NCBI GenBank assembly: GCA_013397435.1
Contig: VZRG01000186.1
Coordinates: 687,157-751,156, forward strand
Length of the DNA stretch: 64,000 nucleotides
Source of the DNA: Erythrocercus mccallii
Taxonomy: Eukaryota > Chordata > Aves > Passeriformes > Dicruridae
Direction: 5' to 3'
Shown here: piece by piece, positions 13,305 to 25,143 of the stretch
Layout of the letters: each line of letters starts with the position of its first letter
How positions within the stretch are numbered: position 1 is the stretch's first letter
Notes under the pieces: model-generated
Seen by the model: the letters and a program-made list of their open reading frames with translations, nothing else
What the model was told of the DNA's origin: nothing
Database searches by the model: none
Translations under genes and position numbers: made by a program

Positions 13305-13597
13305 ACTGATGGAATCATGGAATGTTTGGGTTGGAAGGGACCTTAAAACTCATCCAGTGCCACCGCAGCCATGGGTAGGGACAGCCCCCACCATCCCAGT
13401 CTGCTCCAAACCCCAACATCCAACCCGGCCCTGGACACCACCAGGGATCCAGGGTCAGCCACAGCTTCTCTGGGCACCCTGTGCCATGGCCTGCCCACCC
13501 TCAAAGGGAAAAATTCCTAATTCCCAATATCGCATCCAGCCCTACCCTCATTCAGCTTAAGGCCATTCCCTCTCATCCTGTTGATGCCCTAAGTTTT
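13305..13597 (-). mobile_element. Second CR1 3'-end fragment, minus strand, other subfamily
   Basis: The + strand reads GATGGAATCATGGAATGTTT, GGTTGGAAGGGACCTTAAAA and a block with CCACCATCCCAGTCTGCTCC, then the TTCCTAATTCCCAATATCGC text of CR1 3' regions in reverse complement. It lies about 115 bases from the first fragment but follows a different subfamily consensus, so it is a separate insertion. Confidence 0.85.
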
Positions 13598-16196
13598 AGC
13601 TTTCATACTTTTCAGATTCTTTACTGCATTAGTATATAACTCTGAACTTCATATAAAGAACAGTAACATACCTGTACAATCAGAGTTTCTAACTTGGCTC
13701 AGTATGGCTCAGACCTTTCCAGTCTATATTTTAAATAGCATTAAGCAGAGTTGTATACATTTCTGAGAATTAATTTAAATGTCACATTGTATTTTTCTGA
13801 GGCATTTCCTTCTATAAATATTTTGGCATCTCCTTGTACCTCTGGAGGCTTTCCAGTATTCACTTCAATTGCCTTTTTGCACCATACAGTGTGATGGTAA
13901 GATCTGTCACCCTTCTAAATGAAATAGATTGTGCTCTTGGAACTATTATGCCATAATAACAAGAAACAAACAAACTCAAGTGCTCTACTTCTCAAAGAAA
14001 AGGTGTTTATGGACCTTTCTGTTGTTGTTGACAGATGGTTAGTATTGCAGGCAATTATCATTAAAATAAGTTTCATAGTGTTAGAATGCATGAAATAAAG
14101 GATTTACCCAACATGATCAACAAAAAATATTTGACCTAGAACTACTTAGTTTGTACAGATTTCCCATAGTTAATTTTTTGTTTAAGGTCATGAATACAAA
14201 TCTGCTTTTTTAATTTGTTACTTTTATCTCCTGGACATTCCACTGATGCACAAGTCATTACAATGGTATTTGAATTCCCTCAGTGAGTATTCTACAATGA
14301 TATTTGAGTTGGGACACACAGAATTCATTAGATTTTTTTTTTAAAGTTTTCTGAAATTTGAATACTTGGATATTTGGTTCATGTTTCGCATGAAGTTTAA
14401 GTAATAAGAATTAAAATGTCAGAAAACTCTTGAGGAATTATGCTGTTAAATAAGTAATTTTCATGGACGTGAAATTAATTGCTTTAAGGACTATACAATA
14501 GTAGGGCTGAGATTTAACCCTTTGGATTCTCACATAGGGCTCTGTCTAGAGAATAGTTTGTGTATAGATGAATATGCGCCCTTGATACTTAGACACTTTT
14601 TCTTGTAGACCTTTATTTCATGTGCTCTATCAAGCTTCATATACACTTTGAATTAATTAATAAAATTAACCTACTCTTTAAAGATTTAAGAAAGAAAGAC
14701 AACAGCTAAATGGGGTAAACTAAGTATGTTTCTCCTGCTTAAATTTCTGAGAAAAAATACCTATAAGCTCATTCTCAGCCTTTATTTAAGTCAGAGTTCT
14801 TATCTGGTAATTCATGTGTTCTTAGTTTATGTGTAATTTGTTTTTAACAAATGCTAGCTGGAGCTTTTAATTTTCAAATTTAATGAACAGTATTTTTAGA
14901 CCTGGTTTTGAAAAACAAATCCAAAAGTATTATTTCAAAATGTTTTGAAAAATATTTCCAATGATAGAATTAACACAATCAAAATTACTTTTCATGAATG
15001 GCAAGTAAATAGATGCATGCTTTTTCGACTTCTTTTCCATTGTTCAGTTTAAAAAAATGGCATAATATTTCTTTAAAGCTTGTATTTCCATATTTGTTTC
15101 CTACTGACAGTTGGAGCAGCAGCAGGAGCAAAAATGAAAGCCATATATCTGGCATTTTCCTTTGGTAGAAAATGAGAGATAGATCATCCTACTATATCAA
15201 AGAGCTGTCTGAAATTGTCCAAAAGTGATAAATTCCAAACTTTTAGTGTGACCATATGAATAATTATTTCATCTTGCGATTCTGCTTTTTATTGTTTTAA
15301 TTTTATCTTTCAAACCTAAATCAAATTGATTGATAATTCATTAAAATATGGCTCGAATAAATGTGAAATATTCATTGGCCTTAAGTTTTAATGCTGTATA
15401 CTATTCTGTGTACTTAGAACTGGCAACATATTTGTGTACATATCAAACCAACTGAAAGAAAGAAAATATTTCAGTGGTTAAGATTGTAAAATGAAATTCA
15501 ACATGATGTTTAGGCACTATAGCTGAAGATTAAAATCTAGTTTGGCAACAAGCTGCTTCTCTGACTGAGTAACAGATTGTGGCAGCTCTGTTAACTCTGA
15601 AATCATCATTATGTGTTTTTTTTTATGTCTCCCTGTGCAAAAGAGAAAAAACTGTGCTTAAAAATGTGCTTATTCCCTTACTGTGGATGTATTTAAATTC
15701 CTTAAGTGGATGATTAGTTATAGATTTATTCTACATAATCAACAGCTACCACTAAAAATGGCATTTCATAGTATCAAGAACTTAATTATTCTCAATTTTG
15801 CAATTAAATCTCTATTTTTTATAGGTTTAGCTTCCAGCCACTGTATGTCCATCCTTTTTATCTATATATCAGAGTTCTTCCTTATTGGAGTAGTCTAAAT
15901 ATATGTCAAATCACTTTGTAACTTTGACTACATAAACAAAATTAACTACTTTTTCTTAATATTGTTCTTATTCTTTTCTTCCAAAGATCTCAGATTATCT
16001 GACCTAAATTAACTTGCTGAAGAAGGGCTGTGTTGGGTATGGCATGTACATCCAAAGTTATCTATGTTATCAATGGCAATCCAAAGAAAAAAATGTGGGC
16101 AAAAAGACAATCTGTGTTTACTTACCTGAGAAATGTTCCAGGCATGAAGCAGCCACCTGATAATAGTCATTATAAAAAAAAAAAAGTTGGATTTTT

Positions 16197-16197
<1 letters not shown>

Positions 16198-16228
<31 letters not shown>
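16198..16228 (+). repeat. (TAT)n microsatellite
   Basis: About ten perfect TAT/ATT trinucleotide copies, preceded by a poly-A run at 16173-16185. Confidence 0.95.
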
Positions 16229-16229
<1 letters not shown>

Positions 16230-17610
16230 TTTACTTTTCCCCTCCTTTTTTAAAAAAAACAGTATCAGCATTTTCAATTTTACATTATTACTATTATATG
16301 ATATATTGTTACTGTTATTTTCTTCTTGTCTTTGTTTAATTTCTACCAGGTGTGGTTATCAGGTTAATTTTCATGTCACTAGTGGAGGCTAAAAGGAAAA
16401 TAAATTCCCGAGAATGAGGAATATAAATTATAATGCCAATATTGAAAAATAAGCAAATTTCTTTTTAGAATAGCTTTTTAAGTAAGTGCAATTATTGGAT
16501 AATAATAGTACCAAAAGCCTTCAACATTTCTTTAAAATAATTAACAGAATAATCTGTTTTTCAATAAATTTGTAGTCATTCAACTAAAAATAGAGGTATT
16601 AAAATTTTACAGGACAGGTCCTTGTATTGGCATCAATTTTATTTTGTCTGGTTGCAGCCTATTTCAACCCAGTAGTTACAAGTTATTTATTTTTCATCTT
16701 TTTAACTGCAGCTGCACCTATGCCATGAATAATACGATTGGGATAAATGGTTCACCTTTTTTAAGGGCTTTGAGGGAAAATAAATAACTTGATTTACAAA
16801 GGAATATGAAGAAAAGCTATGCCATCTTTCACAATCAATCACCCATAAAATTTGTGTGTTAGAGTTACTTGGTTTTATTACTATTTCTAGTCGCTTTTTT
16901 ATGTTTCCTCTTCCTCTGGATTTTGGACATAATTACACTGCCTCTTAAAACATCAAGCGATATCACTGTAGGAGGGGTGGGCTAGGGAAAGAGCAGAGTT
17001 TTGAGAGTTTTAAGGAATACTGTATTTTTCGATGTGTGCTCTTAATACTGACCACATCTTTTGACATTGCTTCTATATTGTGTTGTTCTTTAAGTGAAAT
17101 AGATGCTCCGAACCTTGCTTTAAAGTTCTACTTTAAGAATCTGGCTCCATTCTTCTACAAAATTAAAAAAATATTTAGGAATCTGAAAGACTATAGCAGT
17201 ACTTCCATGTTTGTATCTATAGAAATGTTTTCTTTCACTTCACTTTCAAATCCCTTTAAGCATAAGGTGTCTATAAAAGAAATGGCAGAATAGAAAAAAA
17301 TTGTCTATTTATGTCACTTTTAATGCTTACATAGCAGCAGGGAGAAGATGCAAAGTAGGAAAATACTGTTGAATTAAATACTGTTACAATTGTCAATGAA
17401 ATGGAATAACCCGTGACACTTGCAAACAGTTTTCATAGAAGGACTTTAAAACTAACACATTTTCTTTTTATTATTTAAAAATTTCTAATCATGGATACTC
17501 ATAACTGTTTTATTTTCTGATTTTAATATATGGTACTGTAGTTTTACTCAAGCACAAAATTGTCTCACTGTATTTTCTCACCTTAAGAGATGTTGCATCA
17601 ACAAAGTCCT

Positions 17611-17808
17611 AGTTTGGTTTTTTTATTATTTTGTTGTGGGTTGGTCTGTTTGTTTGGTTTTGTGGATTGTTTTGTTCTGTTGGTTTAGGTTTGCTTTTGT
17701 AGGTTTTTTGTGGTATTTTTGTTTGGTTTTGTTGGTTTGCTTGTTTGTTATGGTTTTTCAATTTTTTGGTTTTGTCTGTTTTTTGTTGGTTTGTTTTGAT
17801 TTTTTTTC
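17611..17808 (+). repeat. G/T-rich low-complexity tract
   Basis: About 200 bases on the + strand made almost wholly of TTTG, TTTGG and TGTTTG units with very few C or A. The apparent + strand open frame here (rich in F, V, W, L) is a by-product of composition and not a gene. Confidence 0.9.
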
Positions 17809-18919
17809 AGAGGGGATAAGATACACTTCTACTAGTACATTTCTGCTGTGTTGAAGTTGTTTTCTTGATCTGCTTGTAAATATAACAGATATCTTATGGA
17901 GAGTTTTCATTTCTTCTTGCATCTTAAACCAAAATTCACTGTTTTTACTTTTTACTCTCTTTGTACTCAATGGATACATTTATAACATATAAGTAATAGT
18001 AAAATTGGTCTGCTTAGTAGTGAAAAGAATATGCACACCTAGATGTTTTGGAGATGTAGCAGCGCCATGTGCCCTATTGCTTCCTCCAGGCAGAATGTCC
18101 ATACAGGCATTTCCTACAGCTCTGGTGCTGCCTTTATCCATTGCTTGCAACAGCAATTATGCCAGCAGAAATATAAAGTATGGGAGTATCTGGGATAAAG
18201 GAAAATGTTGCAAATGAAAAACTAATTATGAAAATTCACTTGCAGAACTCTCATAGATGTCTCCTTAGATGTCTCTTAAGCTCCTTAGATTTTTAAGCTT
18301 TTTCTTGTTTTCTGTTTTCACAGTCTATTTATCTAATAAGATGTAATCATTCTGAATTGCTTATAAGGGAATTTTGCCTCATACCTTTCAGAAAGCAAAT
18401 AAGATCATTCTTCTGCAAGAAGAATGTAATTGATCATCCAGAAATTAATATAATATGTTTGGAATCAATTTTCATGTTTTCAGTTTTTCTAAAGAAAATA
18501 AATTATTTTCTTCATTTAATCTGTTCATATGAAGCATGTGTAAATTGTGATGGTCAAATTAGTATTACTGGAATTTTAATTGCAAAACAAAACTGAATCT
18601 GGATAAGCACCTCAGAGCTGCTTTTTTCCTCCCGTGATATATAAATCAATATTGCTTAACCACATATGCAGTGTATTGTGGTATATTGTGATATTATTCA
18701 ATCCTCATAAGTGTTTCCTGTGCTGTATTCATGTCTATATCTGTACAAAACTGTCTTGCATTCTTCAATCTGCTATCTAAAAAAATCTTTAAAATTCTTC
18801 TGACAATTAAAAGTTTTATCTACAGACAAATTAGATATAGGTAAATATTAGTCTCCCATAGTCATCAAAACTCCCATATATTCATCAGAAAGAGTGATTT
18901 TAAATGGCAGTTTGCTCCA

Positions 18920-20255
18920 CCTTGAGACAGGTAATATGACTTGTGTCTCACTTAAGTGCTTGGTAAAAATTTTAGAGAAGATTATTCTGGGGATTATTGA
19001 AAAACACCTGAAGGACAACACAGTCAATGGTCACAGTGAGCAATTCTTCATGAGGAGAAAGTCCTGCTTGACATACTTATGCTTGACATACTTAATTTCC
19101 TTTTACAATAGGGTAACTCACCTAATTGATCAAGGGAACCAGTTGATATGATCTTTCTGGATTTCAGTATTTTTTTTAATTCTGTGTCTCCCAGGGTTCT
19201 TCTGGACAAAATATCCAGCACACAGCTGGATAAAGACATTGTGTGATGGGTGAGCAACTGGCTCATGGGTCTGACACAAGGGGTGACAGCGACTGGGGTG
19301 ACACCAGATTGGTGACCTGTCAACAGAGAGGTTCCACAGGGCTCCATCTTAGGCCCTGTGCTCTCCCACATCTTTGTAAATTACTTGGATGCACGACTGG
19401 AAGGAATACTGAGCAGGTTTGCAGATGGTACAAAACCGGGAGGAGCAGTTGACTGTCTGGAAGGCAGAGAGGTCCTGCCAAAAGACCTCAATAAATTAAG
19501 AGTATTGGACAATCGCCAACCATAGGAAGTTCAAATTGCCGTAGGAAGGCCAAGTGCTGTATTCTACACCTGGTATGGAGCAATCCTGATTGTATGTACA
19601 GATGAGAAAATGGAATCAGAGCTGTGGAAATGGACCTGGGGATCCTGGCTGATTGGAAGTTGCATATGAGTCAGCAGTGCCCTGGCAGCCAGGAGGGACA
19701 GCCCTGTCCTGGGGGCATCAGGCCCAGCATCACCAGCTGGGCAAGGGAGGGGATTGTCCTGCTCTGCTCTGCACTGGGGCAGCCTCACCTCGAGTGCTGG
19801 GGGCAGTTCTGGGCACTGCAATATAAAAAGGATATTAAACTACTAGAGAGCATCCAAAGGAGGGCAGCAAAGATGGTGAAGGGCCTAGAGGGGAAGCTGT
19901 ATGAGGAGCAGCTGAGGTCACTTGGTCTGTTCAGCCTGGAGGAGACTGAGGTGAGACCTCACTGCAGTTACAGCTTCTTGTGAGAGAGGAGGAGGGGCAG
20001 ACCTTGATCTCTGCTCTGTGTTGACCCATGACAAGACCTGAGGAAATGGACTGAAGCTCTGTCAGAGGAGGTTTAGGTTGCATATTAGGAAAAGGTTCTT
20101 CATCCAGAATGGCACTGGAACAGGCTCCCCAGGGAAGTGGTCACAGTACCAAGCCTCAGGCAAATGTGACTCTTGGGGCTGTCTTGTGCAGGGTCAGCAA
20201 CTGGACTCAATGATCCTTGTGGGTTCTTTCCAACGCAGGAAATGTTATGACAGAA
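18920..20255 (+). mobile_element. Old CR1 LINE fragment with heavily decayed reverse transcriptase
   Basis: About 1.3 kb of CR1 ORF2 and 3' end. Conceptual pieces, with several frame changes, read LVKILEKIILGIIEKHLKDN, SCLTYL, LISFYNRVTHLIDQGNQ, VPQGSILGPVLSHIFVNYLD and RFADGTKPGGAVDCLEGREV, the order of CR1 RT blocks; the catalytic motif is degraded to FADGT. The 3' end has the CR1-type AATGATCCTTGTGGGTTCTT. A 15-bp tandem duplication lies at 19066-19095. It is more diverged than the 2714 copy and carries many stops. Confidence 0.85.
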
Positions 20256-20637
20256 AAGTGCCATTTTCTGCCCACTGACTGTCAAAAGGGCAATTATTAG
20301 ACTAGGTGCTTAGTGTTTATGTGTTAAAATTTAGTTTTTATGAGTCAGATTGAAAGAATTTAAGTTAGTCCTCTTAAATCTCAACCATTTGAAGGTCTTT
20401 CTAAAAGATTTTATGTGTTAGCATAGAATAGCAATTATCATGGAAATGAATATAGCAAGACTTTGTTTAATAGCGTGTAATGTATCTCCCATAAAGGAAT
20501 GTTTCTTGTCACATTTCCTATATGCTCAGCCAGAAGCTTAAGATTTTCATTTATGGCTTATATCCAATTACTTTTTTTTTTTCTAACTTATTTTAGTACT
20601 AAAGAGGTGAACATTCATATTGTGTAAAAGAATTTGT

Positions 20638-20696
20638 GAGTCTAACCAAATGTGTTATTTGGAGTCGAACCAAATGTATTATTTAAATAATACATT
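20638..20696. repeat. 23-base tandem duplication joined to a 24-bp perfect palindrome
   Basis: Units at 20638-20660 and 20662-20684 (GAGTC[T/G]AACCAAATGT...) match at 21 of 23 bases. The second copy overlaps a perfect palindrome at 20673-20696 centred on ATTT/AAAT. Confidence 0.85.
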
Positions 20697-20939
20697 ACCT
20701 ATATTTTCATGGAATATTCTATCAGGTTTCTTTCTCTATATGAAATAATAATTGCATTAAATGTCTTGCAGTTGCTTTTCTTGCCAGGAACAACTGTCTT
20801 TTTGTGCTTTTACATTTTTTTTTTGCTTCATTTCAGCTTTTAATAAAGCTTGATTTAATAATGAAATTTTGCATGTTAACCACTGATATAACCTAGGAAT
20901 ACTAGAAGGTACACCAGGAGAAGATGCAAATTTATATTG

Positions 20940-21115
20940 TTTTATCTGCAGAATCTTGCCTGAAATTCTTATGATTATTGAAACAATGGACAACCAAAGC
21001 ATGAGATCCAGCCAGCAGGGCTTTAGAAAAGGCCAACCCAACCTAATCTCCTTTTAGGTGACCATGCTGGTGGATGAGGGAAAGGCTGTGGATTTTCTCT
21101 GCCTGTAGGTTTTTC
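20940..21115 (+). mobile_element. Short internal CR1 LINE fragment
   Basis: The + strand reads LPEILMIIETMDNQSMRSSQ, QGFRKGQPNLISF and, after a one-base shift near 21057, a VDEGKAVD motif. These are the CR1 RT blocks that precede the FSKAFDTVS motif. It lacks a CR1 3' end, so it is an isolated internal piece, perhaps the remnant of a longer copy cut by deletion. Confidence 0.7.
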
Positions 21116-21140
21116 TTTAGGTTACAGACAAAAACAACAT

Positions 21141-21206
21141 AGTACAATGTAAAGAGCACCTACTCTAGTGGTGTAAGTAGTGTTCCTCTTTACAGTTCAT
21201 TGTACT
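21141..21206. other. Stem-loop of 23 base pairs in 66 bases
   Basis: Three stem segments pair in order: 21141-21148 with 21199-21206 (8 bp), 21149-21156 with 21186-21193 (8 bp), and 21157-21164 with 21176-21182 (7 bp, one bulged C). The loop is 11 bases; bulges of 5 and 3 bases sit in the 3' arm. All pairs are Watson-Crick. Function is unknown. Confidence 0.6.
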
Positions 21207-22371
21207 AGACTTTTCCAATTCTGACACAGAAATGTGGTGGCCTGGCTTTATTTTTCAGTACTGAGAAAGTTTAAACAACTATCTTAGCTTTGATGATGCT
21301 TTTTACAGGGCTAAAATTTGATCAAGATGAGATCTGCCTTGATGACCACATAGCAATAAACTTAAATGGATGGCAAATGTAGTTTTTTCTTGTGTTTCTT
21401 CCAAAAAAGCAACATAATAAGGCTTGTGCTGAAAGCTCAAATCTCATGCAAATGTTGTTTCTATCCACAAAACAAAAGAAAAATTAACTGCATTACATGC
21501 AATGGCTGATGTTGTCTGAGAGCTTACCCTGGGATATCTCCAAAAGTTATTATAAAGATACAATGAATAATTTTGTGGAAAATCACTGACTTTCTGCACA
21601 TTTGTGTCAAGTTGTTTGCAGAAACCTTTGTATCTAATTATAGAAAGGTACAATGTCCTAATATATGTGTCCATATATATCAGCTTCAACTACTCACCAA
21701 AACTGATCTCTAAAATTGCTTGCCTTAGAATTGTTCTTTTAGGCAAAACTAAATCCTTTCTCGTAGTTTATTTTATCTTAAAAAATTGCAGTTTCATAAG
21801 TAACTTTTCAAAGAATTCTGAGAGATACATTTGTAATTTTCTTGACAATTCATGACTAGACATTGTTTGGAATCACAGTCTAATGTTAGTAATTTATGCA
21901 AGGAAATTTGTGCTTCTGAATTTCTGTGAACTAGCCTCCTCCATCTTTTTATGAATTGGTAATTAGTATGTTCTACCTTGTTATTGTTTAATTCAACAGA
22001 TAAGAATGTTTTAATATACTTCCAATACTAGCTATACAATTTTTATATAGCTAGTACAGTTAAAAAAAAGAAAAAAAAAATTCTTACTTCAGTAATGAAG
22101 AATTATCACCAATTAGTGGTGACTGGCATCTTTGTATCTTACTATGTGATACTTCTTAAGCATTATGGCAGTGACTTGCTCCTAAGTATTAGAAAACACA
22201 AAAGTTTCTGCACTTGTGCTCTTTCTAGGTATCTTTCAACAATAAAAGAAGACTAAACTAAATAATTATTGCCTCATTATTTGATTTATAGTAGGCAAAA
22301 AATTTAAGAATGGAACAGGTTAGATAACACGTGGGAATGTTTTGAAGTAACTGAGTCATTTATTTTAATAG

Positions 22372-22475
22372 GTCATAAAACTTGCTTTTGAAGAGTTTGA
22401 ACTGGAAAGAGGCTATGATACTCTTACTGTTGGAGATGCTGGGAAAGTTGGTGATACCAGAACAGTGTTGTATGT
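22372..22475 (+). CDS. CSMD1: CSMD1 exon: middle of third CUB domain
   Basis: This exon codes for 34 full codons plus two bases of a split valine. It begins VIKLAFEEFELERGYDTLTV, a stretch I recognise from CSMD1 CUB3. CSMD1 is a giant single-pass membrane protein of alternating CUB and Sushi domains that is expressed in brain and restrains complement. The acidic residues E12, D16 and D22 of the exon sit where calcium-binding CUB domains place their ligands, so a calcium site is inferred. The acceptor ends in TTTTAATAG, with a weak pyrimidine tract broken by purines. The donor is GTAAGT. The intron before it is phase 0 and the one after is phase 2, and the next exon starts with the single base needed to complete valine. 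The exon carrying the start of this CUB, with its two cysteines, was not found upstream and probably lies outside the window. Confidence 0.95.
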
Positions 22476-25117
22476 GTAAGTACACAACTTCAAATATTTT
22501 CCTTGAAAATTTGCTGTCATGTTGTTTCTTTCTGGCCAGCATATATCTACTTAAATTTGCAATTTTAATGTATGGAATTTGATAATTAAGCTTTAAATTC
22601 AAGTACTGCCAAAAAGATTGGTCATTACAAAGTTCTCTCCAAGACCTTAGAAACATCTTTTAACATTACGGACTGAAAGCTGCAAATTGAATATTTTAAA
22701 AGAAAAAAAAATCTTCCTTTAAAAAAAAAGAACTACCTATATAGCTGTAATTGTATTCACAAGCAGGGAATAAAAAAAATAAAAGGCTTGGATTTCAGTG
22801 AAGAGAAAATAAAACTGGTGTAAAAAAATAAGACATTGATTGATTTAAAAATATGAATATTCAAAATTGGATTTGTGTATAAAATTTTAATGGAAGGACA
22901 CAGTCCACTTTTCAGTAAATTCAAACATGCTTTATGGAATAATAAAATGTCATATATTGACAGTGTTGGAATTTAGATAAATTTGAAGGAAAATTCCAGA
23001 CTAGATAGCTATTCTTAATATGCAGCTCTGCAATACTGTCTGGACTAAAGCAAATAATAGAACCCTGTACAGATTAATTAATCTTGTCTACCTTAACCAT
23101 CTCACTTTTGTTGCATATGCTCATTTTTTCTTAATGCATAATGAGAGCTTGTGGCTAACAAGATATTTTGACTATCACTTTTAGAGGGCTAAGTTATCAC
23201 ATGAATTCTGCTCACCAAACACAAAACAAAATTACAAAAAAAGATTTGATAAATTATCAATGACTAAATAAAAGAAACTAGGAGCATTTGTGTCATAATA
23301 ACATTACTTACCATAAAAATCTGTTGCATAAAGACACTATTGAACATATTTGAAAAAAAGAATCCATTATAGTTTTATATTTTACGGGGTTTTTAATCTG
23401 TATAAATAGTTGCCATGTTTCCTTTCCTTAATTATAGCAACTGAGTGCTCTTAACATCCACATATTTTAGTTTAAATTTACGAGAATATTTTTACAGAGA
23501 CAAATCTGAGAACAAGAATTTCATTATATGTATTGGTTTATGAATATATAAATTTACTAATTGCAAATTTCTGAACTGTCGTATTGAAGTTCTTAGAAAA
23601 CACCTAATTTAATTTGGCTTAAAAGGTATGATGGAAAATTATTGAATTATTTCTTAATGCTTGTGTTTTTTGAGCTGCAATACCAAGTAGTCACTACTGA
23701 GTAAATTGAATTCTATATTCTGAGTATCTGCAAAAGAAAAAAGAAAAAACAGAAAGGAAAGCAAACACACCCCCCTCCCCTCTTTTTTGAGTTTACACAT
23801 TATACTAACAAGAAAAATTTGAACTGGGAATAGATTTCCACATTTATTTTTTCTTGTATTTTGCAGACCAATTGTATAAGGCAACAATCCTTCTGGTGAT
23901 GTTGATTTAACTACTTGTAACTTTAACAAAATGGTTTGAATTTTTTTCTTTTTAATTTGGGATAAATTTTTCCTCCTAGAGATTGCAACACTCTTTAGGA
24001 GTCAAGTCTTTAAGTAGGAAATTTGCTGTTCCAAACTGTTAATTCTGTTTTCTATGGTACGCATACTTCATATGTCAAAATTTGCCAAAATTAGGGCAAA
24101 ATTAAAATTTTCTTGGTTTTTACCTTTCCATTTGAAGGCATTTAGCCTGTGACTACCTAGTCCACAGCTATTTTCTATGACTGTGCAAAAAATAAAAATA
24201 TCTAAAATATTATTTGCTCATATTAATTGCTATTTAATAAACAGCACTCCATAATAACATCACCTCTTATAACTTTTTTCACTTTAATAGCATTTAAAAA
24301 ATCTTGTAGCAGACATCCACTGCTAAATCTATCACTGGCATTTCTAGAACTAGTACAGTGGTCTCAGTAGAGACACAATACTTCTAATCATTTCTTCAGT
24401 ACAATTTTTTTGACTAAAATAGCAACTGTTTTATTGCTATTACTCCACAGCCCATCACTTAGGATTACTGTACACTGTTGGTCCTACCATCATTACTCTA
24501 AATTGTATGTTTGATGAAAACAAAATCTATGCAAATAAATTTACCTGCTTTTTGGGTTGCAAAATTAACATTACTCTGAAAATAATTTGAGAAACAAAGT
24601 GATTAATAACTGAAATACACTGGAATACAGGAAGGCCCAAAGACAAAACTATAGTCTCATAATTAATAATGAATCTAAATTTCTATTGAGACAGTGTTCT
24701 TGAAGTAATTAAACACTGGATTGTATCATACATTGCAAAATACATTCTATTTAAACAGCATCACAGATATGTGCCACTTCACTTGCTTTTCAGAAGGGTC
24801 TTCTGTGAATGCAGAGTAACATCCCTCATAAAACACCAGGTCCACTTGTAGAGTATGTTATCATGAGAAAGCTCATAACTAAATGGCAGAGTGATTTTTT
24901 TTTCAAATTTTTTTATTAGTTGGTTGTAATAACTTCTGCTACATTTATAGAGCTTTGAGCAGCACCTTGCAGTTTCTTATTCATCCCAGGAGAATGAGGG
25001 AGGTTAAAGTGAATACTCTTCTGGCTAGATTTAATTTTTAAATTTCTTAGGATATCTTAAAGAAATAATACAGTTTTTCTCAAAGTATTCAAGCTTCTTT
25101 TGGCAGAAAAAATGCCA

Positions 25118-25143
25118 GAATTTCTGCAGAAATTCTGCAGAAT
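25118..25143. repeat. Two overlapping perfect palindromes
   Basis: An 18-bp palindrome at 25118-25135 (GAATTTCTGCAGAAATTC) overlaps a 12-bp palindrome at 25132-25143 (ATTCTGCAGAAT). Both centre on CTGCAG. Confidence 0.85.

Larger units (their letters stand above)
1..22371 (+). other. CSMD1: CSMD1 intron (3' part), before the CUB3 exon
   Basis: The stretch up to the AG at 22370-22371 is AT-rich intron; its donor lies before the window. I looked for the exon encoding the start of CUB3 (a CGSNLRG-like opening and NCVW-like motif) and did not find it. It holds CR1 pieces near 2714, 9425, 13012, 13305, 18920 and 20940, an LTR fragment at 11674, and simple repeats listed separately. The open frames here are short and lie in repeats or random AT-rich DNA. 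I see nothing recognisable in about 1-2700, 3900-9420, 13600-18900 and 21210-22370, apart from a less AT-rich stretch at 8100-8460. Confidence 0.85.

Noticed and set aside
13309..13560. Proline-rich 83-codon open frame
   Set aside because: It is the reverse strand of a CR1 3' end.
16030..16392. 120-codon open frame containing a run of tyrosines
   Set aside because: The run is the TAT microsatellite; the rest has no family resemblance.
17636..17854. Open frame rich in F, V, W, L and C that looks like a membrane protein
   Set aside because: It is a translation of the G/T-rich low-complexity tract and its composition explains the residues.
1..22371. Search for the preceding CSMD1 exon encoding the start of CUB3
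   Set aside because: No AG-bounded open stretch with the CG..L.G.SG and C-V-W type motifs was found by eye, so the exon probably lies before the window.
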